A DNA stretch of 64,000 nucleotides from positions 1-64,000 of the forward strand of contig JADJZR010000012.1 in assembly GCA_016715645.1 (NCBI GenBank). The letters are read 5' to 3'. The notes beneath the pieces are model-generated. The model was not told where the DNA came from. It ran no database searches and saw only the letters and a program-made list of their open reading frames with translations. Position 1 is the stretch's first letter. The number at the start of each line of letters is the position of its first letter. This document shows positions 1-8,508 of this stretch, piece after piece. A program made the translations under genes and the position numbers. The stretch comes from Elusimicrobiota bacterium (GTDB lineage Bacteria; Elusimicrobiota; Elusimicrobia; FEN-1173).

Positions 1-1158
1 CGCCGATGGGGACTGATTGAAGGGCAATGTCCCAATTGCGGGGCCGGTCTGAAGATTAACGATAAGTCCAACTGTTCCGCCTGCGGGTCGTTGGTGGCTT
101 CCGCCGAATACGATTGGACCTTGGTCAAAATCACCCAAGAAGAAGAATGGCGATTTCGTGAACACAAGCGCGAGGTCCGCGGCGTGGCGGCCTATCTGGC
201 GTCGGATCCGGGATTCAATGTGTCGTTTATGGAAGATCGCGTTTCCGCCGTGTTTTGGCGGCACCAACAAGCCCTCTTGGAAAGAAATGTCGACCCGTTG
301 CGCAAAGTGGCCCTTGCCTCATTCTGCGAGAGCCTTCCCCTTTCACCAGAAGGGGCTGGCTATGGATCTGTGGCGGTGGGGGTGACGGAAATTACGTCGG
401 TTCAATTCGGCGACCCCCACGATCGCGTGAAGGCCTTGGTCAAGTGGGCCGGGGTTCCCTTGAACTCGGATACGGGCCAGAGCGGGGGATATTCCGGAAA
501 AAAATTTTATTCCCACATTTTTGCATTTGTTCGCAAGCGCGGTGTTCAAACTTCCCTTGCAAGAGGTTTGTTGTCGCTTCATTGTCCTGGTTGTGGGGCA
601 CCGGAAAGGGCAAGCCATCATGCCGGTTGTTCTTACTGTGGGCTTCCCCTGGGAGCGGGGGACCATGACTGGGTTTTGGAAAGTGTGTCTCCCGTGGCTA
701 TGGCGGATTTTGGCGGGGGACCAGGGAAATCCGCCGATGAAGTCAACGCCGTTCTCCTGGATCCCATCGGGTTACTGTCGGTCTTGATCGTTGCGAGCAT
801 GGCCGACGGAAAACTGGATCCGGCCGAACAAACCGTTTTGGAAACGTTTGCCCAGAAGCGCCGTATCCCCAAAGAACGAGTCGGAGAACTTTTCCGGGCC
901 CACCAAGCCGGAGTTTTGCGTTTGCCCGCCCCGGAAACGTTGGTGGAATCCGCTCAATGGTTGGACGATCTGGTGGAGATGTGTTTTGTCGATGGAGGGG
1001 TGTCGGATACCGAACGGAGCGTATTGATATCCCTCGGCAAAACCATGGGCCACAGTGCCGCCGATGTGGACCTGCGCGTTCGCCGAAAAAAAACCAAGCT
1101 CTACAAAGAGGCCCGGGCCGCTCTGCGCGTGCCCGAACCCGCCGATCCTTACGTCTAA
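1..1158 (+). CDS. Zinc-ribbon / Tim44-like / TerB-like protein, 5' end cut off
   Basis: The reading frame is open from base 1, so the gene begins before the window; the first in-window Met-type start (91) lies after an obvious zinc ribbon (CPNCG ... CSACG) and is not the true start. After the ribbon comes a Tim44-like segment beginning around WTLVKITQEEEW and containing FMEDRVSAVFW, then a second zinc ribbon (CPGCG ... CSYCG, about residues 165-185 counting from base 91), then a C-terminal helical region like TerB (MADGKLDPAEQTVLETFA and a second DGGVSDTERSVL repeat). TerB-type domains often accompany membrane or stress-related systems, but I cannot assign a partner here. No signal peptide is visible because the N-terminus is missing. 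The domain calls rest on motif recognition by eye. Confidence 0.7.
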   Translation, partial: RRWGLIEGQCPNCGAGLKINDKSNCSACGSLVASAEYDWTLVKITQEEEWRFREHKREVRGVAAYLASDPGFNVSFMEDRVSAVFWRHQQALLERNVDPLRKVALASFCESLPLSPEGAGYGSVAVGVTEITSVQFGDPHDRVKALVKWAGVPLNSDTGQSGGYSGKKFYSHIFAFVRKRGVQTSLARGLLSLHCPGCGAPERASHHAGCSYCGLPLGAGDHDWVLESVSPVAMADFGGGPGKSADEVNAVLLDPIGLLSVLIVASMADGKLDPAEQTVLETFAQKRRIPKERVGELFRAHQAGVLRLPAPETLVESAQWLDDLVEMCFVDGGVSDTERSVLISLGKTMGHSAADVDLRVRRKKTKLYKEARAALRVPEPADPYV

Positions 1159-1266
1159 GAAATTTCGATAGCTGTTTCGTAATCCCGTTAACTTATTATC
1201 GTAAGACCGTCCCCGAATTGCTAAACAATCCGTCGTTAGTTAGCACTCCCCGACCAGGGATCCGGG

Positions 1267-4200
1267 TTAACGGTTCCTTACGTTCAATCTGGCGCTGGAC
1301 TGGGCGGTTGCGCCGCCGCCGTTTCGGGCAACCACTTTAAAGAGAGAGCCGTTATCCGCGGCCCTGGTGGGCGGAGTGGTGTAAGTGGGATTCGTTGCGC
1401 CGGAAATATTCACCCCGTCTTTTGACCATTGGTAAGTCATGGGCGCGGAGCCTTCGACCCTGTATGCGAACGTGGCGGTTCGCCCCACAATCACTGATTG
1501 GTCCTGTGGGGATTGGATGACCCTTAAGTACGTTGTTACCGACAACCGGGCCGTGGCGCTGGTGACGGAACCGGCGCTGTTTCTGACAACCACCCTAAAG
1601 AGAGCGTCGTTTTCTTTGACGAGGGTTGGGGGCGTCGTGTAAGTGGCTTTTTTGGCGCCGGGAATGTCGGTCCCGTTCTTTTGCCATTGGTAAGTCAACG
1701 GGTCCGATCCCGTTGCGACCACACGGAATGTGGCGGATGTGTTCACTTCCGCGGACTGGGCAGTCGGTTGAGTGGTGATGGTGGGCGGCAGAAGGACCGT
1801 TAGTTTTGCGCTGGAGCTAGCAGTTGCGCCGCCGCCGTTTCGTGCGATGACTGTGAAGATGGCTCCGTTATCCTTGGTCGTGGTGGGTGGAGTGGTATAA
1901 GACGGTTTTGTGGCGCCTGGAATATTTTTTCCATTTTTTGACCATTGGTAGGTCATGGGCGCGGAGCCTTCGACTGTGTACTTAAATTTGGCGGGTTCAC
2001 CTAAATTGACCGTTTGGTCTTGTGGGGATTCTATCACGCGCAAGTAGGTTGTTACCGACAACCGGGCCGTGGCGCTGGTGACGGAACCAGCGCTGTTCCT
2101 GACAACCACCCTAAAGAGAGTGCCGTTTTCTTTGACGAGGGTTGGGGGCGTCGTGTAAGTGGCTTTATTGGCGTGGGGGATATTAACCCCGTTTTTTTGC
2201 CATTGGTAAGCCAACGGGTCCGATCCCGTTGCAACCACACTGAATGTGGCGGACGTATTCACTCCCACGGACTGGGGGGCCGGTTGGGTCGTGATGGTGG
2301 GCGGAACAACATCCGTGAGTGTCCTCCCTCCGGTTATTACACTGTTTTTTGAGATCTTTTGCCCACTATCGAAAGCCCGAAGGCGGGCGTAATAGAAAGT
2401 GTCTGGTTTGAGTCCCGTGATTGTTGTGGAGGTGACTACATTGATGAACTTGTTGGTGTATTCTGGGACTGGCTTTGTAAAAAAATCGTTTTCTGCAACG
2501 TCTAGAAAATATCCTAGCAATGTTTCATTAGGCGCTGTCCAAGATAAGAACAGTTGGTCTGGCCCGATTGCCTCCAGACGCAGGTCCGTTGGCGGCTTGA
2601 TGCCCCCGACGCGCGTAGTTTTGGACACCGTATTACTGTAATCCGAAAAATTCAAAGCCTGATCTATCGCTCGTAGCCGAGCGTAATAGGTGGTTGACGG
2701 CTCAAGGTTATCTACAAACAACAACATTCCGTCCGATAATATTTGTTTCTTGAATTGAGGGACAAAGCTTGGTTCCGTGGAAATCTCAATGGAATAAATA
2801 TAAGCATCAGGCACATCGAGCCACCGAAGAAGGAGCTCGTTTTCTCTGAGTTCAGAAACCCGCAGATCTTCCGGCGCGCTGGGCGCCTGAACGTCTTCAT
2901 AAGCGTACTTGTCAACGGTGTATCCTGAAAAGTTACCAGCCCAGTCATAGGCCCGGATTCGTGAAAAATATTTTGTCAAAGGTAAATCTTTCCTGAAAAT
3001 ATAGGTTCCAACGTTTCCTTCGATTCGATTCGGATAACCGTCTACAGAGGTGGAAAAATCGGGAGATGTGGATATTTCTATCGAATATCCCGCCACCCGG
3101 AAATTGTCACTTGATTTATTCCATTGTGCAAACAATCCGCTGTGCTCATCTTTTGATAGGTAAATTCGGAAGGAGCTGGGGGCTGTCGGGTTTTCCGTGT
3201 CGCGGGGTGTTGATCCAGTCATTGTTTTGCTGAAATCTGATACGTTTCCAGCAAGGTCAATGGCCCGTAGTCGGACATGGTATGTTGTCATCGGATTAAT
3301 GTCTTCAATTACGTAGTTCGGTTCAAGACCGATAGAATGGGACTTATATTGATTAACAAAACTTGAAAAGGATGGACTGGTCGACACATCCAGGAGATAC
3401 CCGATTAATATTTCGTTGTCCTTTGACTCTGCCCAGGTGAGACGCAACTCGCATCGAGCGGTCACAACCAAGTTAAGTTTCGTTGGTGTTGTTGGACTGA
3501 TTTGATCATTGGGGGAAAGAACTGCTTTTTGCGCATTGATTCGGCCGAATCCAAAATAAGTGTCAAAGCCGGGCGTCCCAATGTCATCCGTGGAAGAATG
3601 GAGGATCTCACTGATACTGTAGTTGGCTAACGTGGGAAATTTGCTCAAAATAAGGGCCGCCACTCCGGCGACGTGAGGGCAGGCCATGCTCGTTCCATCC
3701 TTTGTTATGTATCCGCCGTTGCGGGAGGTTGAAAGGATGCCGACTCCCGGGGCGGAAACATCGATTCCCTGGCCATAATTTGAAAATGAAGCTTTTGCAT
3801 CGTTGCTGTCTGTGGCCGCGACGGTGATCACATTCGGACAGCTCGCCGGACTTATGTTTGCTGTCTCGCCATAATCGTTTCCAGCGGCGGCCACCACTAC
3901 GACGCCCTTCCCATACACATAGTTAACGGCATCGTAAAATGTTGATTCCGGGATGCAACGGCCATGTCCACCCCAGCTGTTATTGATTACATCCGCCCTA
4001 TTGTCTGCCGCGTAAATAAGACCCCTGATCAGATCGGAAGAGTTTCCCTTCCCCAAGTCATTCAAGCCTTTCAGCGGCATGATTTTGGCTTTGTAGGCGA
4101 CCCCAATGACACCAATTCCGTTGTTGCCCACAGCGGCAATTGTGCCGGACACATGGGTCCCATGGGAATTTCCGTCCGCGGGAACGTTGGAATTACTGAC

Positions 4201-5271
4201 AAAATTCCATCCGTGCACGTCGTCCACATACCCATTGTAGTCATCATCAATGCCGTTGCCCGCGATTTCCCCGGGGTTACTCCAGATGTTGCTGGCGAGG
4301 TCGGGGTGGGTCATGTTGATGCCGGTGTCGAGAACAGCAACGACAACGCCCTCCCCTTTGGGTGAGTTGTCCCAGGCGGCGGGAGCCTGGATTTTGTTGA
4401 GTCCCCACAGGTTTCCATTCGATAAATCCGGGTCATTAACGGTGTCAATCCGAGCGACGTGGTTGAGCTCAACGTTTTCGATGCCGGGTTGGCGCTGGAC
4501 CATTTCCATTAGGTGTTGGATGTCTTGGTTCGGGTCAAAGGCGATGACAAAGGTCCGTTGCAAGTTTTCAAGGCTTCGCGCCGCCAACTCACTGCCTCCC
4601 TGGGGGATGCGGGCCGCCCGCGCCGGCGGTGGGCCGGATTGGGAAGCGGCCCGCGCGATTATCGATGGGAGAGGAAGCAAGGGGCGGACAGAGGGGGCCG
4701 CCTGGGCCGAGGCCGGGCGGCCCGCTGATGGCATCGATGTCCACTGCACCGAAGAGGGGTCGACGCCTTTTCGGACGCGTACCAAAAGTTCGCCGGGGAC
4801 GTAGGGAAGGTCGTTTGTCACCGTGATTGAAAAGTCCGTAGCGGCTTGCGTGCCGTTCGGATCCGTCACCGTGACCGTGATCGTCGCTTTGCCTTCGGTT
4901 TCCCGGGCGGGCACTGCCATAAGGGTTCGTTCACGGCCCTGGACGTTCACAGTTAAACCGAGGTCCGGAACCAGGAGCGGGTTATCGCTTGTCGCTTCGA
5001 CTTTTAACGATTCGCCCGGGGTTTCCGCGTCGTTGACCAGGAAGGTGGCGATGGCCACCCCGTTTTCGGGGAGGGTGCGGTCGGTGATCTTCGAAATGGT
5101 CGGAGCGGTGTTATGGGTTGGCGTTTCCATCGAGGCGTCTTTTTTATTGTCGGTGTTCGACCGTCGAGCGGCGCGCAATAATCCAATTTCCACGCTCATC
5201 CCTGTTTGGTTCAAGAACAGAATCCCACCCATGCACACGCAGACCACCTTTTTCATTCGCGCATAGCTCAT
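1267..5271 (-). CDS. Secreted subtilisin-like (S8) serine protease with FN3 and Ig-like repeats
   Basis: About 1334 residues. I take the ATG at 5269-5271 because a GGGGAGG ribosome site lies 7 bases upstream; a TTG further out (5289) is less likely. The N-terminus (MSYARMKKVV then a hydrophobic run) is a signal peptide. A cadherin/Ig-like segment is followed by a probable inhibitor propeptide (about 155-280) and an S8 catalytic domain with Asp in AVLDTGINMTHPD (about 315), His in HGTHVSG (about 370), oxyanion Asn in AAAGND (about 465) and Ser in GTSMACPHVAG (about 528). Four fibronectin type III-like domains follow, then four Ig-like domains with the repeated pattern YQW.K.G..I. No sortase, PEP-CTERM or T9SS tail is evident. 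The likely role is extracellular or surface protein degradation or adhesion. It is transcribed divergently from the hydrogenase operon. Confidence 0.9.
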   Translation of the reverse strand: MSYARMKKVVCVCMGGILFLNQTGMSVEIGLLRAARRSNTDNKKDASMETPTHNTAPTISKITDRTLPENGVAIATFLVNDAETPGESLKVEATSDNPLLVPDLGLTVNVQGRERTLMAVPARETEGKATITVTVTDPNGTQAATDFSITVTNDLPYVPGELLVRVRKGVDPSSVQWTSMPSAGRPASAQAAPSVRPLLPLPSIIARAASQSGPPPARAARIPQGGSELAARSLENLQRTFVIAFDPNQDIQHLMEMVQRQPGIENVELNHVARIDTVNDPDLSNGNLWGLNKIQAPAAWDNSPKGEGVVVAVLDTGINMTHPDLASNIWSNPGEIAGNGIDDDYNGYVDDVHGWNFVSNSNVPADGNSHGTHVSGTIAAVGNNGIGVIGVAYKAKIMPLKGLNDLGKGNSSDLIRGLIYAADNRADVINNSWGGHGRCIPESTFYDAVNYVYGKGVVVVAAAGNDYGETANISPASCPNVITVAATDSNDAKASFSNYGQGIDVSAPGVGILSTSRNGGYITKDGTSMACPHVAGVAALILSKFPTLANYSISEILHSSTDDIGTPGFDTYFGFGRINAQKAVLSPNDQISPTTPTKLNLVVTARCELRLTWAESKDNEILIGYLLDVSTSPSFSSFVNQYKSHSIGLEPNYVIEDINPMTTYHVRLRAIDLAGNVSDFSKTMTGSTPRDTENPTAPSSFRIYLSKDEHSGLFAQWNKSSDNFRVAGYSIEISTSPDFSTSVDGYPNRIEGNVGTYIFRKDLPLTKYFSRIRAYDWAGNFSGYTVDKYAYEDVQAPSAPEDLRVSELRENELLLRWLDVPDAYIYSIEISTEPSFVPQFKKQILSDGMLLFVDNLEPSTTYYARLRAIDQALNFSDYSNTVSKTTRVGGIKPPTDLRLEAIGPDQLFLSWTAPNETLLGYFLDVAENDFFTKPVPEYTNKFINVVTSTTITGLKPDTFYYARLRAFDSGQKISKNSVITGGRTLTDVVPPTITTQPAPQSVGVNTSATFSVVATGSDPLAYQWQKNGVNIPHANKATYTTPPTLVKENGTLFRVVVRNSAGSVTSATARLSVTTYLRVIESPQDQTVNLGEPAKFKYTVEGSAPMTYQWSKNGKNIPGATKPSYTTPPTTTKDNGAIFTVIARNGGGATASSSAKLTVLLPPTITTQPTAQSAEVNTSATFRVVATGSDPLTYQWQKNGTDIPGAKKATYTTPPTLVKENDALFRVVVRNSAGSVTSATARLSVTTYLRVIQSPQDQSVIVGRTATFAYRVEGSAPMTYQWSKDGVNISGATNPTYTTPPTRAADNGSLFKVVARNGGGATAQSSARLNVRNR
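1286..1801 (-). repeat. Tandem 516-bp coding repeat, copy 1 (Ig domain pair)
   Basis: This stretch encodes the last two Ig-like domains of the protease. It is repeated with an exact 516-base (172-codon) offset in 1802-2317: a CAT GGGCGCGGAG landmark lies at 1438 here and at 1954 in the other copy. The unit holds two alternating Ig types (ITTQP type and VI.SPQDQ type), so the array is A-B-A-B. Confidence 0.85.
1802..2317 (-). repeat. Tandem 516-bp coding repeat, copy 2 (Ig domain pair)
   Basis: The partner of the 1286-1801 repeat. Nucleotide identity is high over most of the unit, implying recent duplication of a two-domain block that kept frame. The outer ends are approximate because any offset of a tandem repeat is equivalent. 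Confidence 0.85.
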
Positions 5272-5590
5272 AATCGGCCTCCCCGACAATTCGAATTCAC
5301 GAAATCGTGTTTGACAACGTCTTCACTTTATCAAGGAGGTCTTAAGAAAGGGTTAAGAAGTTGTAAATAAAGTGCAACATTTTTGTAAATTTTTGGTAAA
5401 CGGAGCGTTGTTCGCAAGCGGCTCCAAAGGACGAATGAGGGATTCCCCGCGTTGTCAAATGGCTTCAGACCCGTCAGGTCTGTCGTCGGCAATGGAAGGT
5501 CCCCGGGGGGGGGGCTTGACAGGAAGTTAAATCGATATTAAAGTATCGATATAACAATATCGTTTTAAAATCAGGCGTGGGGAGGTAGGG
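5272..5590. other. Divergent intergenic region between protease and rex
   Basis: No gene seen in about 320 bases. It holds the protease ribosome site (minus strand, just above 5271), an AT-rich tract at 5340-5400 that probably contains the protease promoter, a small hairpin CAGACC/GGTCTG at 5466-5482, a G-run at 5505-5514, and the rex promoter with inverted repeats at 5516-5562. Confidence 0.6.
5516..5562 (+). promoter_or_regulatory. rex/hyd operon promoter with overlapping inverted repeats (probable Rex operator)
   Basis: A TTGACA -35 box (5516-5521) is followed after 17 bases by TAAAGT (5539-5544). Two inverted repeats overlap this promoter: ATCGATA/TATCGAT (5531-5537 and 5544-5550) and CGATAT/ATATCG (5547-5552 and 5557-5562). 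Rex operators in other bacteria are AT-rich palindromes near the promoter, so autoregulation by the first gene of the operon is a reasonable inference. The sequence is not the classical TTGTGAA-type Rex site, so the match is positional rather than by consensus. Confidence 0.55.
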
Positions 5591-6244
5591 GTGGTGAGGA
5601 AAAACGTGGCGAGGATTTCCGTTCCGACGTTGCGGCGGTTGCCGATGTATCATGGCTATTTGAAGAAAGCGGCGGGGCAGGGGCGGGCGTTCGTGTCGTG
5701 CACGCACATTGCGGCGGGCTTACACTTGGTTCCCATTCAGGTGCGCAAGGATCTTCATTCGGCAGGAATCGATGGGAAACCTCGCGTGGGATACGAAGTG
5801 CCGGTCTTGATCAGTTCCTTGGAGAAGTTCCTGGGATGGAACAACCTCTCCAAGGCCTATTTGGTGGGAGCCGGGGATCTGGGCGCGGCGCTGTTGGGAT
5901 ACAGGGGTTTTAACGATCAGGGGTTGGATATTGTCGCGACCTTTGACAACGATCCACGGAAAATCGGGGGGAAAATTCACGGGAAAAATGTTTACGCCCT
6001 AGACAAATTTGCCGACCTGGTTAAGCGCAACGGTGTCCTGATTGGAATTTTAGCGGTTCCGCGGGGAGTGGCTCAGGACGTGGCCGAGATCATGATCCGC
6101 GCGAGGATTCGCGCCATATGGAACTTTACGTCGGTTCGACTATTGGTTCCGCCTTCGATCATTGTCCAAGACGAAAACCTGGCGTCTTCGTTGGCGGTGT
6201 TGTCCAAACGATTGGCCCAAAGTCTTCAAAGGAGTCCCTCATGA
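5591..6244 (+). CDS. rex: Redox-sensing transcriptional repressor Rex
   Basis: About 217 residues, the usual Rex length. The N-terminal winged helix (ISVPTLRRLPMYHGYL ... GRAFVSCTHIA ... LVPIQVRKDL) is followed by a Rossmann domain with the NAD(H) loop AYLVGAGDLGAALLGYRGF and the acidic end of the second strand in ATFDNDPRKIG. The C-terminal helix (LASSLAVLSKRL) is the domain-swapped dimer helix of the family. Rex binds DNA when NADH/NAD+ is low and lets go when NADH rises, which suits control of an NADH-linked hydrogenase. The GTG start has GGAGG a few bases upstream. The stop overlaps the next ATG (ATGA), so it is translationally coupled to hydC. Confidence 0.93.
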   Translation: MVRKNVARISVPTLRRLPMYHGYLKKAAGQGRAFVSCTHIAAGLHLVPIQVRKDLHSAGIDGKPRVGYEVPVLISSLEKFLGWNNLSKAYLVGAGDLGAALLGYRGFNDQGLDIVATFDNDPRKIGGKIHGKNVYALDKFADLVKRNGVLIGILAVPRGVAQDVAEIMIRARIRAIWNFTSVRLLVPPSIIVQDENLASSLAVLSKRLAQSLQRSPS

Positions 6245-6732
6245 CCACGGATCTGCTGGAGTTGGAGAAAATACGGCTGGAAGTCGACAAAATATGCGCG
6301 CCCTGGAAGGGGCGGCCCGGAAACCTGATCATGGTGCTTCACGGCGTGCAAAATAAATACGGCTACGTGCCGCGCATGGTTTCCTTCGAAGTGGCCAAAT
6401 ACCTGGAGATCCCGTTGGCCCGAATTTACGAAGTCATCACGTTCTACAACTATTTCAAGCTTCAACCGCCGGGCCATCACATCGTTTCTGTGTGCCTGGG
6501 CACGGCGTGTTACTTGAAGGGCTCGTCCAAAGTGCTCGAGGCCACAGGGCATCAGTTGGGTATTAAGGCCGGCGAATCGACGCCCGACAAAAAATGCCAT
6601 CTGCAGGTGGTGCGGTGTCTGGGGTGTTGTGGGCTTGCGCCCGTCATGACGGTGGGCGAACGGGTGTACAGCGGGGTGACCCCAGACCGGGTTCCCTCTA
6701 TCTTGGCCGAATACAAGGGAGTCCCCCGATGA
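6241..6732 (+). CDS. hydC: [FeFe] hydrogenase subunit, NuoE-like [2Fe-2S] protein (HydC)
   Basis: 163 residues. It matches the NuoE/24-kDa family: an N-terminal helical region (GNLIMVLHGVQNKYGYVP) and a thioredoxin-like [2Fe-2S] domain with Cys at about 85, 90, 126 and 130 (CLGTAC and CLGCC). In trimeric HydABC enzymes this subunit passes electrons between the flavin subunit and the rest of the complex. The ATG overlaps the rex stop and has AGGAG upstream; the stop overlaps the hydB start. A free-standing NuoE would belong to complex I, but no nuo genes are near and hydA follows, so HydC is the better call. Confidence 0.9.
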   Translation: MTTDLLELEKIRLEVDKICAPWKGRPGNLIMVLHGVQNKYGYVPRMVSFEVAKYLEIPLARIYEVITFYNYFKLQPPGHHIVSVCLGTACYLKGSSKVLEATGHQLGIKAGESTPDKKCHLQVVRCLGCCGLAPVMTVGERVYSGVTPDRVPSILAEYKGVPR

Positions 6733-8336
6733 ACATCGATGACCTGATAAAAATCAAAGAGGAGTTTCGCGCCCGCGATAAGGGAAGCTGGATCCGTGTG
6801 GGGATGGCCACCTGTGGGATCTCGGCGGGCGCGCAAGACACGTTTTTTGCCTTGCGCGAGGAACTGAAAAAACGGGGTCTCCCGGTGCCGATTAAAAAAA
6901 CTGGATGCGTCGGCCGGTGTTCGGCGGAACCCCTTGTGGAAGTGTCGGTCGACGGGCGGCCGCCCGTCGCTTTCCAGCACCTGACCGCCGACCGGGCGGG
7001 GGAACTGGTCGATCGATTACTTGTTCAAAAGGCGGGCTGGGAGGAACAACGCGTCGTCCTTGAAGACACCCGACAGATGCGCGTTGTGTTGCGCAATTGC
7101 GGGATCGTGGACCCGGAAAACATTCGCGATTACATTGCCCGCGACGGGTTCGTGGGGTTGGCTAAGGCCCTCACCACGCTCAAACCGGAGGATGTGATCG
7201 AGGAGATCAAAAAAAGCGGGTTGCGCGGGCGTGGCGGCGCGGGGTTCCCCACCGGTCTCAAATGGGCGATCACCCGCCAAACCCCGGCCGATCAACGCTA
7301 CGTTATTTGTAACGGCGATGAGGGTGACCCCGGGGCGTACATGGATCGGGGTGTTTTGGAAGGGGACCCTTATTCTGTCATTGAAGGGATGCTGATCGCC
7401 GGCTACGCGATGGGGGCCGATCAGGGGTTCTTTTACATCCGCGCCGAATACCCGCTCGCCGTGGAACGAATCGAAAAAGCCATCAAACAATGCCGGGCTC
7501 AAGGGGTGTTGGGAAAGAATGTCCTGGGAACGAGTTTTTCGTTCGACCTCGACATCCGTCTGGGGGCGGGCGCGTTCGTTTGCGGGGAGGAAACAGCCTT
7601 GATCGCCTCAATTGAGGGACGGCGGGGGTATCCCGAACCCCGGCCGCCTTATCCGTCCGTGAAAGGGTTGTGGGACAAACCCACGTGCATCAACAACGTG
7701 GAGACGTTGGCCAACCTCCCGGCCATTCTGGACAAGGGTTCCGCTTGGTTCTCCTCGATCGGCATCGACAAGTCCAAGGGAACCAAGGTGTTCGCCGTCA
7801 CTGGGAAGGTCCGGCACGCGGGGTTGGTGGAGGTTCCCATGGGGACGACCTTGCGGGCAATCGTCTACGATATTGGTGGGGGCGCCGCCGGTGGGAAAAA
7901 AGTGAAAGCGGTCCAAACAGGGGGCCCATCGGGCGGGGTGATCCCTGAAGCGCTTTTCGATACGCCTGTCGGTTACGAAAACCTCTTGCGTCTCGGTTCC
8001 ATCATGGGATCGGGCGGGATGATCGTTATGGACGAGGACGATTCCATCGTGGAACTCACGAAATTTTACCTGGGGTTTTGTGTCGATGAGTCGTGTGGCA
8101 AATGCGCCCCCTGCCGCATCGGGGGGACCCAGATGTTGCGCATTCTCAACCGTATTGTCGCGGGGGAAGGGGTGCCGGAGGATCTGGAAAAGTTAAAGAC
8201 GATTTCGCAAGCCATGCAAAAGGCATCGCTCTGTGGGTTGGGACAAACGGCCCCCAACCCGGTGCTTTCCACCCTGCGTTATTTCGAACACGAATACCGC
8301 GCGCTCATTAAAGTCCCAGCGCCGACGAGCCGATAA
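6729..8336 (+). CDS. hydB: [FeFe] hydrogenase NADH/FMN-binding subunit, NuoF-like (HydB)
   Basis: 535 residues from an ATG that overlaps the hydC stop. An N-terminal thioredoxin-like domain carries Cys at about 29, 60 and 64 (MATCGISAG, TGCVGRC). The NuoF core has GRGGAGFPTGLKW and CNGDEGDPGA for FMN/NADH, then the SLBB region, then a [4Fe-4S] site ESCGKCAPCRIG with a later CGLG. It should oxidise or reduce NAD(H) and exchange electrons with HydC and HydA, in either a bifurcating or a simple NADH-linked reaction. The protein stops soon after the NuoF cluster, without the extra C-terminal 2[4Fe-4S] ferredoxin domain known from Thermotoga HydB. The gene ends exactly where a palindromic element begins. 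Confidence 0.92.
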   Translation: MNIDDLIKIKEEFRARDKGSWIRVGMATCGISAGAQDTFFALREELKKRGLPVPIKKTGCVGRCSAEPLVEVSVDGRPPVAFQHLTADRAGELVDRLLVQKAGWEEQRVVLEDTRQMRVVLRNCGIVDPENIRDYIARDGFVGLAKALTTLKPEDVIEEIKKSGLRGRGGAGFPTGLKWAITRQTPADQRYVICNGDEGDPGAYMDRGVLEGDPYSVIEGMLIAGYAMGADQGFFYIRAEYPLAVERIEKAIKQCRAQGVLGKNVLGTSFSFDLDIRLGAGAFVCGEETALIASIEGRRGYPEPRPPYPSVKGLWDKPTCINNVETLANLPAILDKGSAWFSSIGIDKSKGTKVFAVTGKVRHAGLVEVPMGTTLRAIVYDIGGGAAGGKKVKAVQTGGPSGGVIPEALFDTPVGYENLLRLGSIMGSGGMIVMDEDDSIVELTKFYLGFCVDESCGKCAPCRIGGTQMLRILNRIVAGEGVPEDLEKLKTISQAMQKASLCGLGQTAPNPVLSTLRYFEHEYRALIKVPAPTSR

Positions 8337-8496
8337 GGGTCCGTAAAGAAATAAGTGACCTATTTGGCCGAGTGGATTTTGCGCCGAGCCAAGGCGCGAA
8401 GAGGAAGCAATGCCGTCTGCATTGTGACCGATGAGCAACGTAGGCGTAGGCCAAAAGCCGCCGGCGAAATGGGTCAATTATTTCTTTACGGACCCT
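8336..8496. mobile_element. MITE-like palindromic element between hydB and hydA
   Basis: 30-base terminal inverted repeats lie at 8336-8365 and 8467-8496 (AGGGTCCGTAAAGAAATAA...) and agree at 28 of 30 positions. The symmetry continues inward imperfectly, and a CAATGC/GCATTG hairpin lies near the centre (about 8408-8424). There is no ORF with a recognisable product. It starts on the last base of the hydB stop and ends beside the hydA ribosome site (AAGGAGA, 8497-8503). It looks like a non-autonomous element or a long transcribed hairpin. Confidence 0.75.
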
Positions 8497-8508
8497 AAGG
8501 AGAGTCCC

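Noticed and set aside
4250..4804. 184-codon plus-strand ORF opposite the protease
   Set aside because: It is antisense to the S8 catalytic and propeptide region and has no recognisable features.
5505..5514. G-run upstream of rex as a G-quadruplex
   Set aside because: It is a single run of G with no further G-tracts nearby to make four stacks.
8431..8508. Upstream extension of hydA through the palindromic element
   Set aside because: The added residues come from the element, and ATG 8509 has a proper ribosome site and matches family N-termini.
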